Origin: Pseudomonas lundensis
Lineage (GTDB): Bacteria > Pseudomonadota > Gammaproteobacteria > Pseudomonadales > Pseudomonadaceae
NCBI RefSeq assembly: GCF_001042985.1
Contig: NZ_JYKY01000020.1
Coordinates: 35,558 to 99,557 of the forward strand
Length of the DNA stretch: 64,000 bases
Reading direction: 5' to 3'
A program made the translations under genes and the position numbers. The first letter of the stretch is position 1, and each line of letters begins with the position of its first letter. Below the pieces are notes generated by a model. It searched no databases, was not told the origin of the DNA, and worked only from the letters and a program-made list of their open reading frames with translations. Positions 18,221 through 27,876 of this stretch are shown one piece after another.

Positions 18221-18393
18221 CAGATTGACTCCAGAAGGATTGGGCAACCTAGCACCCGGCTTACTTGATTTGCAGGTCATGGTTTCTGAAGTCCTCGTAT
18301 GAACGCTCTTACGCCCGCTAAACTGCGCCCCCTCTGCTAGCCTGAAACCCGTCGCCCTGACGGGTCGCGTCACACGGAACCCCGATACCCCCC

Positions 18394-20496
18394 ATGAAAT
18401 TTTTTGTACCCGCCCGTTTTGCCCTTTTGCTGCCGGGCCTGTGCCTCGCACCCTTCAGCGTCGCCGACACTCTGGAACTCGACCCCAGTGTCATCACGGG
18501 TTCGCGCAGCGCCAGCCCCAGTTTTGACCTGCCCTACTCGGTAGACAGCATCAATCAGCAGCAGATCAGTGATGGCCAATTGGGCATCAACGCGTCGGAA
18601 GTGCTGTCCCGCGTTCCAGGCCTGGTGGTGCAAAACCGGCAGAACTACGCGCAGGACCTGCAGATCTCGTCCCGTGGCTTTGGTGCCCGCTCCGCGTTTG
18701 GCGTGCGCGGCATCAAACTGATTGCCGACGGCATCCCCGCCAGCACACCGGACGGCCAGGGCCAGGCCGCGACCTTTAATCTCGACACCGCCGAGCGCAT
18801 CGAAGTCTTGCGCGGCCCGGCAGCCACGCTTTACGGCAGCAATGCTGGCGGGGTCATTCAGATGTTCTCCAGAGACGGCGAAGGGCCGCCTCGTATTGGC
18901 GCCGAAACCCTCATTGGCAGCGACGGCCTGAGCAAAAACCACCTCACGGCCGAAGGCGCCGCCGATGGCGTTGGTTTTGTGCTTGATGCTTCGCGCATGG
19001 ACACCGACGGTTACCGCGACCACAGCGCCGCCCGCCGCGATCAGACCTTTGCCAAGCTCAACCTCAAACCTGACGAAGACAGCAAACTGGCGCTGATCTA
19101 CAGCAGCCTTGAGCAAAACGGCACGCAAGACCCGCTGGGGCAAAGCTGGGACGCCTACAAAGCCGACCCACGCTCAGTCACGCCCAACGCACTCACGTAC
19201 AACACGCGCAAAAGCATCGATCATCAGCAACTGGGCATGAACTACGAGCGCTACTTTGGCGACGCGACCTTGCAGGTCAATGCGTACACCGGTACGCGCA
19301 GCGTGATTCAGTATTTGGCGATTCCGAAGTACATCGGGAATACCAACACGCTCAACCCGGCAAACGCTCGCGGTGGAGGTGTCGTCCAATTTGACCGTAA
19401 GTTTTACGGTGCCAATGTGCATTGGATTCAGCCCATAGAGAGCGCACCGGGTGAACTGGTTATCATCAGCGGCCTGGACTTTGATCAGAGCCGTGATAAC
19501 CGTCACGGCTATCAAAACTACAATGGCGACCAGCTAGGCGTTAAAGGTGAAATGCGTCGCGACGAAGTAGACACAGCACGCAGCCTGGACCCCTTCGTGC
19601 AAGCTAACTGGGCCATCGATGATTGGACACTTCAAGCCGGGTTGCGCTACAGCACTATGGAAATGGATGTCGACGATCACTTTTTGAGCAACGGTGATGC
19701 CAGCGGCACCAAGCGCTATGAAAAAGCCACACCGTCGATGAGCGTGATGTATGCCTTCACGCCCGAATTACATGGCTATATCAGTGCCGGAAAAGGGTTC
19801 GAAACACCCACTCAAGCCGAACTGGCCTACGCGCCGGGCAATCAGGAAGGCTTCAACTTTGGCCTGAAGCCTTCTGAAAGCACTCAGTATGAAGTCGGCC
19901 TGAAAGCACAACTCGACAACACCCGCATCAACGCTGCGATCTTCCAGATCACCACCGAGGATGAGTTGGTCGTCGCGGGCTCGGTGGGCGGGCGTACCAG
20001 TTACCAAAACGCCGGCCGCACCCTGCGCCGCGGTTTTGAGCTGGGCGTCGAAAGCCAGCTCAGCGAACACTGGACCACCACCCTCGCCTACACCCGCCTC
20101 CAGGCCACTTACGACAGCGACTTCGCCAGTAGCAAAGGCCCGGTGGACAAAGGCAACTACTTGCCCGGCGTACCTCAAACCACGCTGTTTGCCGAAGTGA
20201 ACTGGAAGCCGACCGACTGGGTCAGCACCGCCGTCGAAGGCATGTACCGCAGTAAGGTGTACGTCGAAGACACCAACAGCAAGAAGGCGGCACCGGCTTA
20301 CAGCGTGTTCAACTGGCGGGCGCAGTTTGAGCAGAAGGTCGAGCACTGGACCTTCCACCAGACCCTGCGCCTGGACAACTTGCTGGACCGCCAATACGTG
20401 GGTTCGGTGATTGTGGCCGACGGCAACGACCGTTTTTACGAAGCAGCCCCCGGCCGCTCGTGGTACGCGGGGGCTGGCGCGCAGTACAGCTTTTAA
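18394..20496 (+). CDS. TonB-dependent outer-membrane receptor
   Basis: The 700-residue protein has a signal peptide (cleavage probably after PFSVA, ~24), a plug domain (~45-165) with PYSVDSINQQQISDGQLG, SRGFGARSAFGVRGIKL and IEVLRGPAATLYGSNAGG, and a 22-strand barrel ending in the terminal Phe of AGAQYSF. The short ITGSRS near residue 35 may be part of the TonB box region. No N-terminal signalling domain is present, so it is not a FecA/FpvA-type transducer. I saw no Fur box or cobalamin riboswitch upstream, so the substrate is open. It is not part of the P. aeruginosa order and belongs to an accessory insert. Confidence 0.9.
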   Translation: MKFFVPARFALLLPGLCLAPFSVADTLELDPSVITGSRSASPSFDLPYSVDSINQQQISDGQLGINASEVLSRVPGLVVQNRQNYAQDLQISSRGFGARSAFGVRGIKLIADGIPASTPDGQGQAATFNLDTAERIEVLRGPAATLYGSNAGGVIQMFSRDGEGPPRIGAETLIGSDGLSKNHLTAEGAADGVGFVLDASRMDTDGYRDHSAARRDQTFAKLNLKPDEDSKLALIYSSLEQNGTQDPLGQSWDAYKADPRSVTPNALTYNTRKSIDHQQLGMNYERYFGDATLQVNAYTGTRSVIQYLAIPKYIGNTNTLNPANARGGGVVQFDRKFYGANVHWIQPIESAPGELVIISGLDFDQSRDNRHGYQNYNGDQLGVKGEMRRDEVDTARSLDPFVQANWAIDDWTLQAGLRYSTMEMDVDDHFLSNGDASGTKRYEKATPSMSVMYAFTPELHGYISAGKGFETPTQAELAYAPGNQEGFNFGLKPSESTQYEVGLKAQLDNTRINAAIFQITTEDELVVAGSVGGRTSYQNAGRTLRRGFELGVESQLSEHWTTTLAYTRLQATYDSDFASSKGPVDKGNYLPGVPQTTLFAEVNWKPTDWVSTAVEGMYRSKVYVEDTNSKKAAPAYSVFNWRAQFEQKVEHWTFHQTLRLDNLLDRQYVGSVIVADGNDRFYEAAPGRSWYAGAGAQYSF

Positions 20497-20567
20497 GGCG
20501 TGTAAAGCGAGAGAACACCACCGGCAGTAACTATCTACCACCCTAGCCCGACTCCGTTCATATCTCC

Positions 20568-20612
20568 TGTCAGCACTGGCTCGCGCGATCCCCGCGCGGG
20601 CTCTGACAAGGA
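20568..20612 (+). promoter_or_regulatory. Two-part hairpin abutting the toxin ribosome binding site
   Basis: An outer stem TGTCAG/CTGACA (20568-20573 with 20603-20608) encloses a GC-rich stem (20579-20587 with 20593-20601, one G-T pair). The SD-like AAGGA (20608-20612), six bases before the toxin ATG, touches the 3' arm. It may end the receptor transcript or restrain translation of the toxin. Confidence 0.4.
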
Positions 20613-20618
20613 CGTCAT

Positions 20619-23600
20619 ATGACCACGCACCTGGATCGCCTCAAAAGCGCTGAACATAAACTGCACACTCTTCGTTTGCACGTGCCCACGCTGGAGGCGG
20701 CCTTTAATCATCGGCTGTGCAAAACCTTCCCGCGGCTTCCCCAAGACAGCCGGACCGAAGGTTTGCACATCAATCACGAAGCCCTGCCCGAGCCGGGGCA
20801 GTCCCCGGTGCTCGTCAGCAAGACCCTCAGCTCGCAGATCGAAGGCAGCTTTCTGGCACAAACTCCGCCTACCTTCGTACAAGGCCAACACCATGTTTAC
20901 AGTCAGGCCTACTCCGTGGACGAGGCGCATCGAACTCCGGGCCTGACACCCGTCGACCTTGAAAGCTACCTTGAGCATGTCATTCGCAACTATGACCTTT
21001 GTGTTCAGGACGTTTGGGCTGACTTCTGGCAAACGCCGCATGCCGAGTTCCAAGCGATGCCGCCCCAGCAATGGTTGACCCAGTGTCTTCAGCATTTGCT
21101 GTTAGACGAGGCTGCGGTGCGCCTTGAAGACCAAACCTTGAGCCGCGCAGCGGCCGATGCAATCACTCACTGCTGCAGTTCGGTTATGCCTAAGCACTCC
21201 TCAACACAAGGGCTGTACGAAGTTTTCCTGAAGGCCGAAAGGCCTATGCCTGATATCAAGCTGAGGGGGGTGTTTGCGATTACCGACAAACACCTGAGCG
21301 ACACGGACGACTCAAGCCTGCGCAATGTCGTGTTTTACACGCCTGACAACGGCCTTGAGGCGTTCGATTCGCTGCATCTGCTGACACAGGAACTCAACGC
21401 CAGGCTCAAGGACCCTGACCAGCGCGCCGCTTTACTTAACCTGGTGCTGGCCAAAGAACACCCACACACACAGGGTCTTGAGCAGGTCAGACTGGTCTCG
21501 ACCGAACAAGAGGCCCCGTCCCTTTGCGCAAAAGGCTTAATCGAGAAGCTCAAGCACGACATGCTGCATGCATGCGCCGAAGCCAGACGCAATCACCTCG
21601 CAGGGACAACATTCGTGTCCCCGCAACGGCTGTTCAAACGGATCGAACAGTCCGTGAACGCGAGCTGGTTCGTGAACCCGGCGGCCATTGTGCGTTCGCG
21701 CTATGCCCACCTGTTTGAGAAGCAGTTGCCGCACTGGCTCAAAACAGCAACCGACGATGAAAAAGCGCAATGGCGGCTGGCCGCAGCACGACTGATCCAT
21801 GAACAGCAGGCCTGCGAAGCCCCGGATGCCTCCCCCATCACCGAAAGCGGTAAGAAACACACGCTGCTGGGTTACGCCCGCACGCAATTCAAGCAGCAGA
21901 TCAAAGCCGACCACGGCATTGAGTGCGACCCCGACAGCCTGTGCATCCTGACCACTGAAGCGGTTCAAACAGGCCCCGTGATCTTCCCCACGTTTGGTTC
22001 GGCCTACACCGCCGGGAACAGCATCGACAGGACCGGCCCTACGATCAGCTATGTCACCCACCGCATGAGCCTGACCCAGCTGGCACTCTCCAATGTCGGT
22101 GTGTGGGACGTGACGTTTGCGCTCACGGCCCAGATCATAGAGGCCAATGGCACCCCGCACCCGGTCCTCACCAAGGACTACATCAAGACGCTGGTCCGCC
22201 AGTTGGATGTGGGCGACAGCTATATCAAACACTTGAATCATGTGTTGGTGACGTCGTCACAAGCCGGCTGGCGTAAAGAACGCTACGTAGCGCTAAAGCG
22301 GGCACAACTGAGCCTGGACCTGCTTGAAGCCAAATTGGCCGGCACCCTGAACGCCACGCAAGTGGCCATCGTACAAGCCGTGCTCGATCAGCCCGATGAC
22401 GCAACACGTGCAAAGGTCGAGGGTGCGCAGGTCAGGGCACAGCTATTGATCGTGAATAAGAACGTGCTGCCCGGCGTGATGGTGTTCAGTTCGACCGCAA
22501 GCACCGAGCTGCTCTGTTACCTGCCTGATGCGCCCGACAATAGCCGGTTTCTGGTGGCGAACGCTCGTCAGGCGCTGGGGCAGTTAATGTCCCGCGAGCA
22601 TTTGCACAGCTATGTGCAACAGCGTGTGACATCCGCTCGCCAGCCTTACCTCACGCCCGTGTTGAAAGCAGGCCTGGATGAATCCAGCACCCAGCTGCAG
22701 ATCATCTATGACCATGCGTTCGAAGCGTCATACAACAATGAAGTGTCCTACGCGTTCCGGGACGCGGATGAGCAAACGACCTCCACCTACGAAAGTAACG
22801 TCAACACTGCCAAGGACGCGGTGCTGGCCGTCGTTGATGTGGTGTCCTTCGTATTGCCTGTCCGCGTGCTGCTGCCCATTGTGGCGCTGCGCTTCATTTA
22901 TCAAATCACGCTGGGGGTGGACGCACTCGCACGCGAAGAAGAACACGAAGCCTTTTTGCACTTCATGGGGGCTATCGCCCATGTGACCGATGGCGCTTCA
23001 GATTTCGCGGGCTCCTCTGTTTTCGCACGCGCCATCCGCCAGCGTGTCAAACCCCCAACGGCAACACTCAGTCCCGGCGCGGCATGCGCGAAGCCCGGCA
23101 GCGACCTGCTTCTGAAAACGGGCGGGGCCTATGGCGGCGGTGTGTATGAGTCAGTTGCAAGCGCAACCGGGCCAACGCGGCACTATATAAAGGACGAAGC
23201 CGGCAACGTGTACCGCGCTCGCTACGACACGCTGGAGAACACCTGGCGCGTGATTGATGAACGCAACCCCAACGCACCGTATCAGGCGCCTGTGCGGGAA
23301 GTCTCGGCCGGGCGCTGGGGCGTTAATGTGGTGGCACCATTCTTCCAACGAAAGAGCGCCCCTGTACGCCTCGTGGAAAGTGCACGGGTGACTGGCGTGA
23401 ACCTGTCAGCTCATACGGCTGACAGCCAGGGCATCTATCACCTCAATAACAAGCGTTACATACAGGAAAACGGCCATGTATATGAGGTGTACAAAGGTTG
23501 GCTGGGCCGCAACGTGTATGTGCAAACACCCGGCGGATCAGCACAGCGTGCCGGCCCGTACAAACTGCGTAAAACTGCGGAGCACTGGGAGATCAAGCTG

Positions 23601-24848
23601 GGGCCAAACTGCTGGCGGTCACTGCGAAACCCCGATATCGAACTGCCTGCTGCCCTGCCCGTAGTGCCTGAAGGTCATTACGACGTACCTGCTCAATACA
23701 ACAAAGCCCTGCAACTTCATATTGAAAACACGCCCAAGTTTCTGGACAGCCACTATATTTTTCCCAATCCCGAAATCGCACGGCTGGCTAAGTTCTTCAC
23801 TGAGTTTCGGCTTAAGTTGCTGGCCGACGCTCAACACTTTTTCGCAAGCAACCCTATAAAGCCACGACCTGCACGCCCCACGTTGCCGGCGCCCATGGCG
23901 CCACAGGATTTTTTCAAGCGGTTACATGAAGACTTCAACGGCATCGTGGTCGGTGAATGCCACTCGGACATCGGCGCCAAAAAGATTCTTATCGAGAGCA
24001 TGAAGTCTCTGTCTAAAAACAAGGTGAAGGTGATTTATCTCGAACACCTTCAAACCGACGCGCATCAACCGTTGCTCGATAAATACTTTAAAACCGGAAA
24101 GATGGATCGACCGTTAAAGCAGTTTCTTAAAAACCAGGATGCGGGTCACCAATTGCCCGAGGGCACCCCCTATACCTATAGCAACCTGATACGAGAGGCG
24201 AGGCGTTACGGGATTGAAATGAAAGCCCTCGATTGCATGGCCAGTTACTACTCGCAGGACTTGCCAATAACCGCCTTTAATCTGGAACGGTATGAAATGT
24301 TCAGTTACGTCGCTTCTCGTGTTATCCAAAAACATATGGCAGACACCGGCGGACACAAATGGATCGCCTTGACAGGCAATTCACACGCCAACACGTTCAA
24401 AGGTGTACCGGGCCTGTCAGAACTTGAAGGGGCTGTTGGAATACGAGTGACCGATGCCGCTTGCGGCACACCCTACACCCTTCGCCAAGACATCAGTGAC
24501 CTGATAAAGAACAGGCCCGGCGCTGACTATAAATTGCTGAAAAACGATTATTGGCTTGAAGTAAACATCCAAGGTGCCCAGCCCAACAGGCCACCCTTGA
24601 GCGTAGAGCAGCTTGAACATCAACTGGATAAACCCGGCACATTCCTGCTCGACAACTCCCCGCAAGGCGCACGGTTAATACATCGATCCACTTCCAATGA
24701 AATCGTTTACACGCCTTTGAAAACAACCGAATCAGGGCACTTTTTTATCGAGCGCCCTCGCTGGCAACCCGTTCATGAAAAGCGCTACGTTTTCGTCAAA
24801 GATTTGATAGAAGACCTTCACGCTATCGGCCTGCGGCATGCCCCGTAA
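20619..24848 (+). CDS. Large dermonecrotic-toxin-like (DUF6543) protein with a TIKI/ChaN-like C-terminal domain
   Basis: The 1409-residue protein has the layout of Pseudomonas DUF6543/dermonecrotic-toxin-like proteins: a long helical N-terminal part (~1-720), a hydrophobic segment (~733-775, including VVSFVLPVRVLLPIVALRF), a beta-rich middle (~830-1010) and a globular C-terminal domain (~1080-1409). The last domain carries VGECHSD (Glu1113, His1115) and LTGNSHANTF (His1256), the GExH and GNxH pair typical of the EreA/ChaN/TIKI-like fold also found in Pasteurella multocida toxin C2. The ATG at 20619 follows AAGGA. No immunity gene or secretion gene adjoins. The family call is moderately firm; activity is unknown. 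Confidence 0.72.
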   Translation: MTTHLDRLKSAEHKLHTLRLHVPTLEAAFNHRLCKTFPRLPQDSRTEGLHINHEALPEPGQSPVLVSKTLSSQIEGSFLAQTPPTFVQGQHHVYSQAYSVDEAHRTPGLTPVDLESYLEHVIRNYDLCVQDVWADFWQTPHAEFQAMPPQQWLTQCLQHLLLDEAAVRLEDQTLSRAAADAITHCCSSVMPKHSSTQGLYEVFLKAERPMPDIKLRGVFAITDKHLSDTDDSSLRNVVFYTPDNGLEAFDSLHLLTQELNARLKDPDQRAALLNLVLAKEHPHTQGLEQVRLVSTEQEAPSLCAKGLIEKLKHDMLHACAEARRNHLAGTTFVSPQRLFKRIEQSVNASWFVNPAAIVRSRYAHLFEKQLPHWLKTATDDEKAQWRLAAARLIHEQQACEAPDASPITESGKKHTLLGYARTQFKQQIKADHGIECDPDSLCILTTEAVQTGPVIFPTFGSAYTAGNSIDRTGPTISYVTHRMSLTQLALSNVGVWDVTFALTAQIIEANGTPHPVLTKDYIKTLVRQLDVGDSYIKHLNHVLVTSSQAGWRKERYVALKRAQLSLDLLEAKLAGTLNATQVAIVQAVLDQPDDATRAKVEGAQVRAQLLIVNKNVLPGVMVFSSTASTELLCYLPDAPDNSRFLVANARQALGQLMSREHLHSYVQQRVTSARQPYLTPVLKAGLDESSTQLQIIYDHAFEASYNNEVSYAFRDADEQTTSTYESNVNTAKDAVLAVVDVVSFVLPVRVLLPIVALRFIYQITLGVDALAREEEHEAFLHFMGAIAHVTDGASDFAGSSVFARAIRQRVKPPTATLSPGAACAKPGSDLLLKTGGAYGGGVYESVASATGPTRHYIKDEAGNVYRARYDTLENTWRVIDERNPNAPYQAPVREVSAGRWGVNVVAPFFQRKSAPVRLVESARVTGVNLSAHTADSQGIYHLNNKRYIQENGHVYEVYKGWLGRNVYVQTPGGSAQRAGPYKLRKTAEHWEIKLGPNCWRSLRNPDIELPAALPVVPEGHYDVPAQYNKALQLHIENTPKFLDSHYIFPNPEIARLAKFFTEFRLKLLADAQHFFASNPIKPRPARPTLPAPMAPQDFFKRLHEDFNGIVVGECHSDIGAKKILIESMKSLSKNKVKVIYLEHLQTDAHQPLLDKYFKTGKMDRPLKQFLKNQDAGHQLPEGTPYTYSNLIREARRYGIEMKALDCMASYYSQDLPITAFNLERYEMFSYVASRVIQKHMADTGGHKWIALTGNSHANTFKGVPGLSELEGAVGIRVTDAACGTPYTLRQDISDLIKNRPGADYKLLKNDYWLEVNIQGAQPNRPPLSVEQLEHQLDKPGTFLLDNSPQGARLIHRSTSNEIVYTPLKTTESGHFFIERPRWQPVHEKRYVFVKDLIEDLHAIGLRHAP

Positions 24849-24887
24849 ATTAACTACATAGCAGTCTGGCACGGCGCCTGTCTGTCA

Positions 24888-24911
24888 GGCTCCGCCGAAA
24901 GGGGCGGGGCC
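24888..24911 (+). terminator. Candidate terminator after the toxin gene
   Basis: GGCTCCGCC and GGCGGGGCC pair (one G-T) with a short loop, 40 bases after the toxin stop and before the convergent kinase gene. Only TT follows, so termination strength is doubtful. Confidence 0.35.
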
Positions 24912-24944
24912 TTGCAGAGGGGCGCGCGGGTCAACCCACATCGA

Positions 24945-26393
24945 TCAGCACGTAGGCAGGCGCTCGTCCAGCAAACGATGCAACGCTGAAGCCTGCGGCC
25001 AGTTGCGCATAAAACGCGCCCTGTCACGGGCGTAGGCCGCGGAGAAGCTGGCAGTGCTGCGGTGCTGGCACATTGAGTCCAGATCAATCAGCGCCCAACG
25101 TCCGGGCGCCCGTGATGGGTCCCAAAACACGTTATGCCCCTTCAGATCACCATGGCTGATGCGCTCACGAATCAAGTCAGCAAACAGCTGATCCAGCGCC
25201 TGCAACTCGGCTTCTGGGGCATCGCCGCTCTCAACGTAAGGCGCAAAACGCTCAATGATGTCCGGCCCGGGCAAGTATTCAGTGACCAGATAGGCCTTGG
25301 TGCGCAACCACAAAAACCGGGTTTCCAGCAGTGCCAGCGGCTTGGGCGTGGCGATACCGAGAAACGCCAGCCGATTGCCTTCACGCCATGAGTGCCAGGC
25401 GCGGCTCGGGCGCCAGAAGCGTTTAAGCCAATGGGCAACGCCCTTGATGTTGTAGCGTTTGATCACCAGCGTGCGACCGTCTACTTCAACCTTGCCGACA
25501 CTCGCTGCGCCGCCGGTTTTGTAGAGATGGCCCTGATCGAGCAACGCATCAGCCCTGGCCAGCACCGGCAGCATCGCGGCCTCTTCTTCACGTCGCACAG
25601 CTTGAAAGGCCATCGTCCCACGTTGCACGCTGAACAACGAACAGTCGCGGCCGACCTTGTCGAGAAAGTCGTTCAGACGCCAGGCGCGCACTTTTTCGAC
25701 GTGCTTGAGCAATGCTTCCAGCGGCAAGGCGTGCTCACCGTTACTGAGCAGGTAATGCACCAGCAACTCTTCGATAAACGGCTCAAGGTTTTTGGGCAAC
25801 TGAGCGAAGAACACCCCCAGGTTTTCCAGTACCTTTTGTCGAGACAACGGCGTGCCCGCGGTTTCAACGCAAATACCGCCACCGTCGATGACGAACAGTT
25901 TGCCGTTTTGACGCAACAGGTTGTCCAGATGCAGGTCTTGCTGCCACACGCCTTTGAGGTGCATCCGGGCAATGGCTTCCAGGGCTTGCGCCAATACAGC
26001 TTGTTGCTCGTCTGCCAGCACCGGCAAATCCTCAACGGCGCGCCACGCGTCGCCCAGGCTCTCGGCGTGCTCCAGAAACTCAAACAGCAACCAGCCGCCC
26101 TCACCTTCCTGCAACCCGTCTGCCAGCAACAGCGGTGTAGTCAACCCCTGCTCGGCCAGCACGCGGACACCCGTCAGCTCACGTTCAAAGTTGCGCGCAG
26201 CCTTGCTGCCGACCATCAATTTGGCCAGCACGGTGCGACCACGCCAGACACCGGCGCCGACATAGCGCTGGCCCGGCAAGACGCGCAACAACGTCAGCAG
26301 TTGCAAGTGCGCGGGCCCGGCAGCGTCCGCCAGCTCAATACTCAGCGGCAATCCCGGGGCACGCCCGGTTTTTTGCAGTTCGGATAGACGCAT
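24945..26393 (-). CDS. Tandem LPS-kinase-like protein (two kinase domains)
   Basis: The 482-residue protein contains two protein-kinase-like domains in tandem and corresponds to PA5006. Domain 1 (~35-225) has QQDLHLDNLL and VIDGGG; domain 2 (~280-480) has HGDLKGHNVF and ALIDLDS. Both keep the catalytic Asp, the metal-binding Asn and the DFG-type Asp, so both may be active. Neighbouring kinases phosphorylate heptoses of the inner core; which residue this one modifies is not known. It is the final gene of the waaF-led operon and starts one base within the wapQ stop. Confidence 0.85.
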   Translation of the reverse strand: MRLSELQKTGRAPGLPLSIELADAAGPAHLQLLTLLRVLPGQRYVGAGVWRGRTVLAKLMVGSKAARNFERELTGVRVLAEQGLTTPLLLADGLQEGEGGWLLFEFLEHAESLGDAWRAVEDLPVLADEQQAVLAQALEAIARMHLKGVWQQDLHLDNLLRQNGKLFVIDGGGICVETAGTPLSRQKVLENLGVFFAQLPKNLEPFIEELLVHYLLSNGEHALPLEALLKHVEKVRAWRLNDFLDKVGRDCSLFSVQRGTMAFQAVRREEEAAMLPVLARADALLDQGHLYKTGGAASVGKVEVDGRTLVIKRYNIKGVAHWLKRFWRPSRAWHSWREGNRLAFLGIATPKPLALLETRFLWLRTKAYLVTEYLPGPDIIERFAPYVESGDAPEAELQALDQLFADLIRERISHGDLKGHNVFWDPSRAPGRWALIDLDSMCQHRSTASFSAAYARDRARFMRNWPQASALHRLLDERLPTC

Positions 26394-27145
26394 CAGCGGT
26401 TCTCCTTTTGATTACGACGCACATTCAGACGTTGATACCACGCCTCGACCAAACCGCTGTCCAGGGGCTGATCGAGATAAGCCGCCAGCATCGTGCGCAC
26501 GTCTGTTTCAGTCCAGACCTGCGCGCGGCGCAGTAACGGCTCAATATCCTTGACCCGGTCGCGCTGGCCCAACAGCAACGGCCGGGTTTTTTCAAGGTCG
26601 ATCAACTGCGCGCGGTACGCCGGGCCATCAGGCTGCAAAAAGATGTGCTTGGGGTAGAAACAGCCATGCACCTGACGCACCTCGTGCAGACGCCGCGCCA
26701 GTTGGCCGCAGGCCTGCAAGATCGCCTGGCGCTGGGGTGCGCTCAACTGGGGCCATTGCTCCAGCAACGAGTCGAGGTCATTCCAGCCATCCAGCGCACG
26801 GGTCATCAGAATGGCCCGACGCTCGCCCCCGACTTTGCGCTCACCAAAAAACACCGCTTCCAGCGCGGGAATGCCTAACTGCTGATAGCGCTGAATATTA
26901 CGGAACTCGCGGGCGAAACTCGGCTCACCCAACGGGCTGTGCAGCGTGCGGGTCAGGTAGTTGCTTTGACGTTTGAGGTAAAACCCCTGACCGTCGAGGT
27001 CCATGCGAAACACGCTGCTCCAGCCACCGCGACTGGTGTTGGGTTCGTCCACCGCATCGAGTTGCAGGTTCCACAACGCATCGAAATCCGCCAGTCCATT
27101 GCGTTCCAGCAAGGCGCGATCAGCGTCTGCCACAAAATCAGTCAT
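26393..27145 (-). CDS. wapQ: LPS core kinase-like protein WapQ (InaA family)
   Basis: The 250-residue protein matches the InaA/WapQ family and the PA5007 position. FYLKRQSNY supplies the ATP-binding Lys and AQLIDLEKTR the DFG-type Asp. The catalytic loop is unusual: HGCFYPKHIFL has Cys162 where active kinases have Asp and His167 where they have Asn. This looks like a family trait rather than a local mutation. WapQ is thought to act in heptose phosphorylation of the Pseudomonas inner core. It overlaps wapP by 4 bases and the double kinase by 1 base. Confidence 0.87.
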   Translation of the reverse strand: MTDFVADADRALLERNGLADFDALWNLQLDAVDEPNTSRGGWSSVFRMDLDGQGFYLKRQSNYLTRTLHSPLGEPSFAREFRNIQRYQQLGIPALEAVFFGERKVGGERRAILMTRALDGWNDLDSLLEQWPQLSAPQRQAILQACGQLARRLHEVRQVHGCFYPKHIFLQPDGPAYRAQLIDLEKTRPLLLGQRDRVKDIEPLLRRAQVWTETDVRTMLAAYLDQPLDSGLVEAWYQRLNVRRNQKENR

Positions 27146-27876
27146 TCCCGGCCCTCAAAAAAACGCACGATATGACGGACGCGTTCCTTGTCCGCCCCAG
27201 TGAGCGTCGTCCGCCCGGTGTATTGGAAATAAAAGCGCAGGCGCTGGGTGGCCGACAGGTGGTATTTGGCCACTTTGTCGAGGCAGGCCAGGTCTTTGGT
27301 GATGCGGTACTTGAGCCAGAAACCGCGCCAGAAGTCGCCGTTGGGGCAATCGATCAAATACAGCTGCGCCTGATCGTCGATCAGCAAGTTGCGCCACTTC
27401 AAATCGTTATGGGTGAAGCGGTGGTCATGCATGGTCTTGGTGTAACGCGCCAACTGGCGGCTGACTCCATCGACCCAACGCCGGTCCTTGAGCAACGGGT
27501 CATTGTTGTCGGCCAGCTCCGAGAGGTCGCGGGTGTTCGGCAGTTCGCGGGTAATCATGGCGCCACGGGCGTAGGCGAGGCCTTTACGCTCAAGGCCCCA
27601 GGCCACCACGTCAGCCGTCGGAATGCCCCACTTGGCGAACCGCTTGAGGTTCTGCCATTCGGACTTCACGCGCGGGCGGCCCAGATAGCGACGCAGCCCT
27701 TTGCCCGCCCCGGTGTAGCGCTTGACGTAATAATTCACGCCCTCGCGCTGAACGCGGATCACCTCCGACAGCGGATCGCGGGTCAGGTGTTCGCCCTTGA
27801 GCGCAAACACCGCGTCCAGGGTGCCAAAGTCTCGGGCCAGCGCGCTGTAGGCCGGGTCCAGATTCCAGCCCGCCAT
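27142..27876 (-). CDS. wapP: LPS heptose kinase WapP
   Basis: The 244-residue protein has a complete kinase-like core: YYVKRYTGAGKGLRRYLG with the ATP Lys, HNDLKWRNLLID as catalytic loop with Asp and Asn, and YLIDCPNGDF as metal motif. It equals PA5008 (wapP), which phosphorylates a heptose of the inner core after WaaP has acted. Starts and stops overlap with waaP (1 base) and wapQ (4 bases), so stoichiometric expression with the other kinases is likely. Confidence 0.9.
   Translation of the reverse strand: MAGWNLDPAYSALARDFGTLDAVFALKGEHLTRDPLSEVIRVQREGVNYYVKRYTGAGKGLRRYLGRPRVKSEWQNLKRFAKWGIPTADVVAWGLERKGLAYARGAMITRELPNTRDLSELADNNDPLLKDRRWVDGVSRQLARYTKTMHDHRFTHNDLKWRNLLIDDQAQLYLIDCPNGDFWRGFWLKYRITKDLACLDKVAKYHLSATQRLRFYFQYTGRTTLTGADKERVRHIVRFFEGRE

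Noticed and set aside
18221..18393. Fur box or cobalamin riboswitch before the TonB receptor
   Set aside because: No GATAATGATAATC-like sequence or B12-box pattern was found by reading; regulation is left open.
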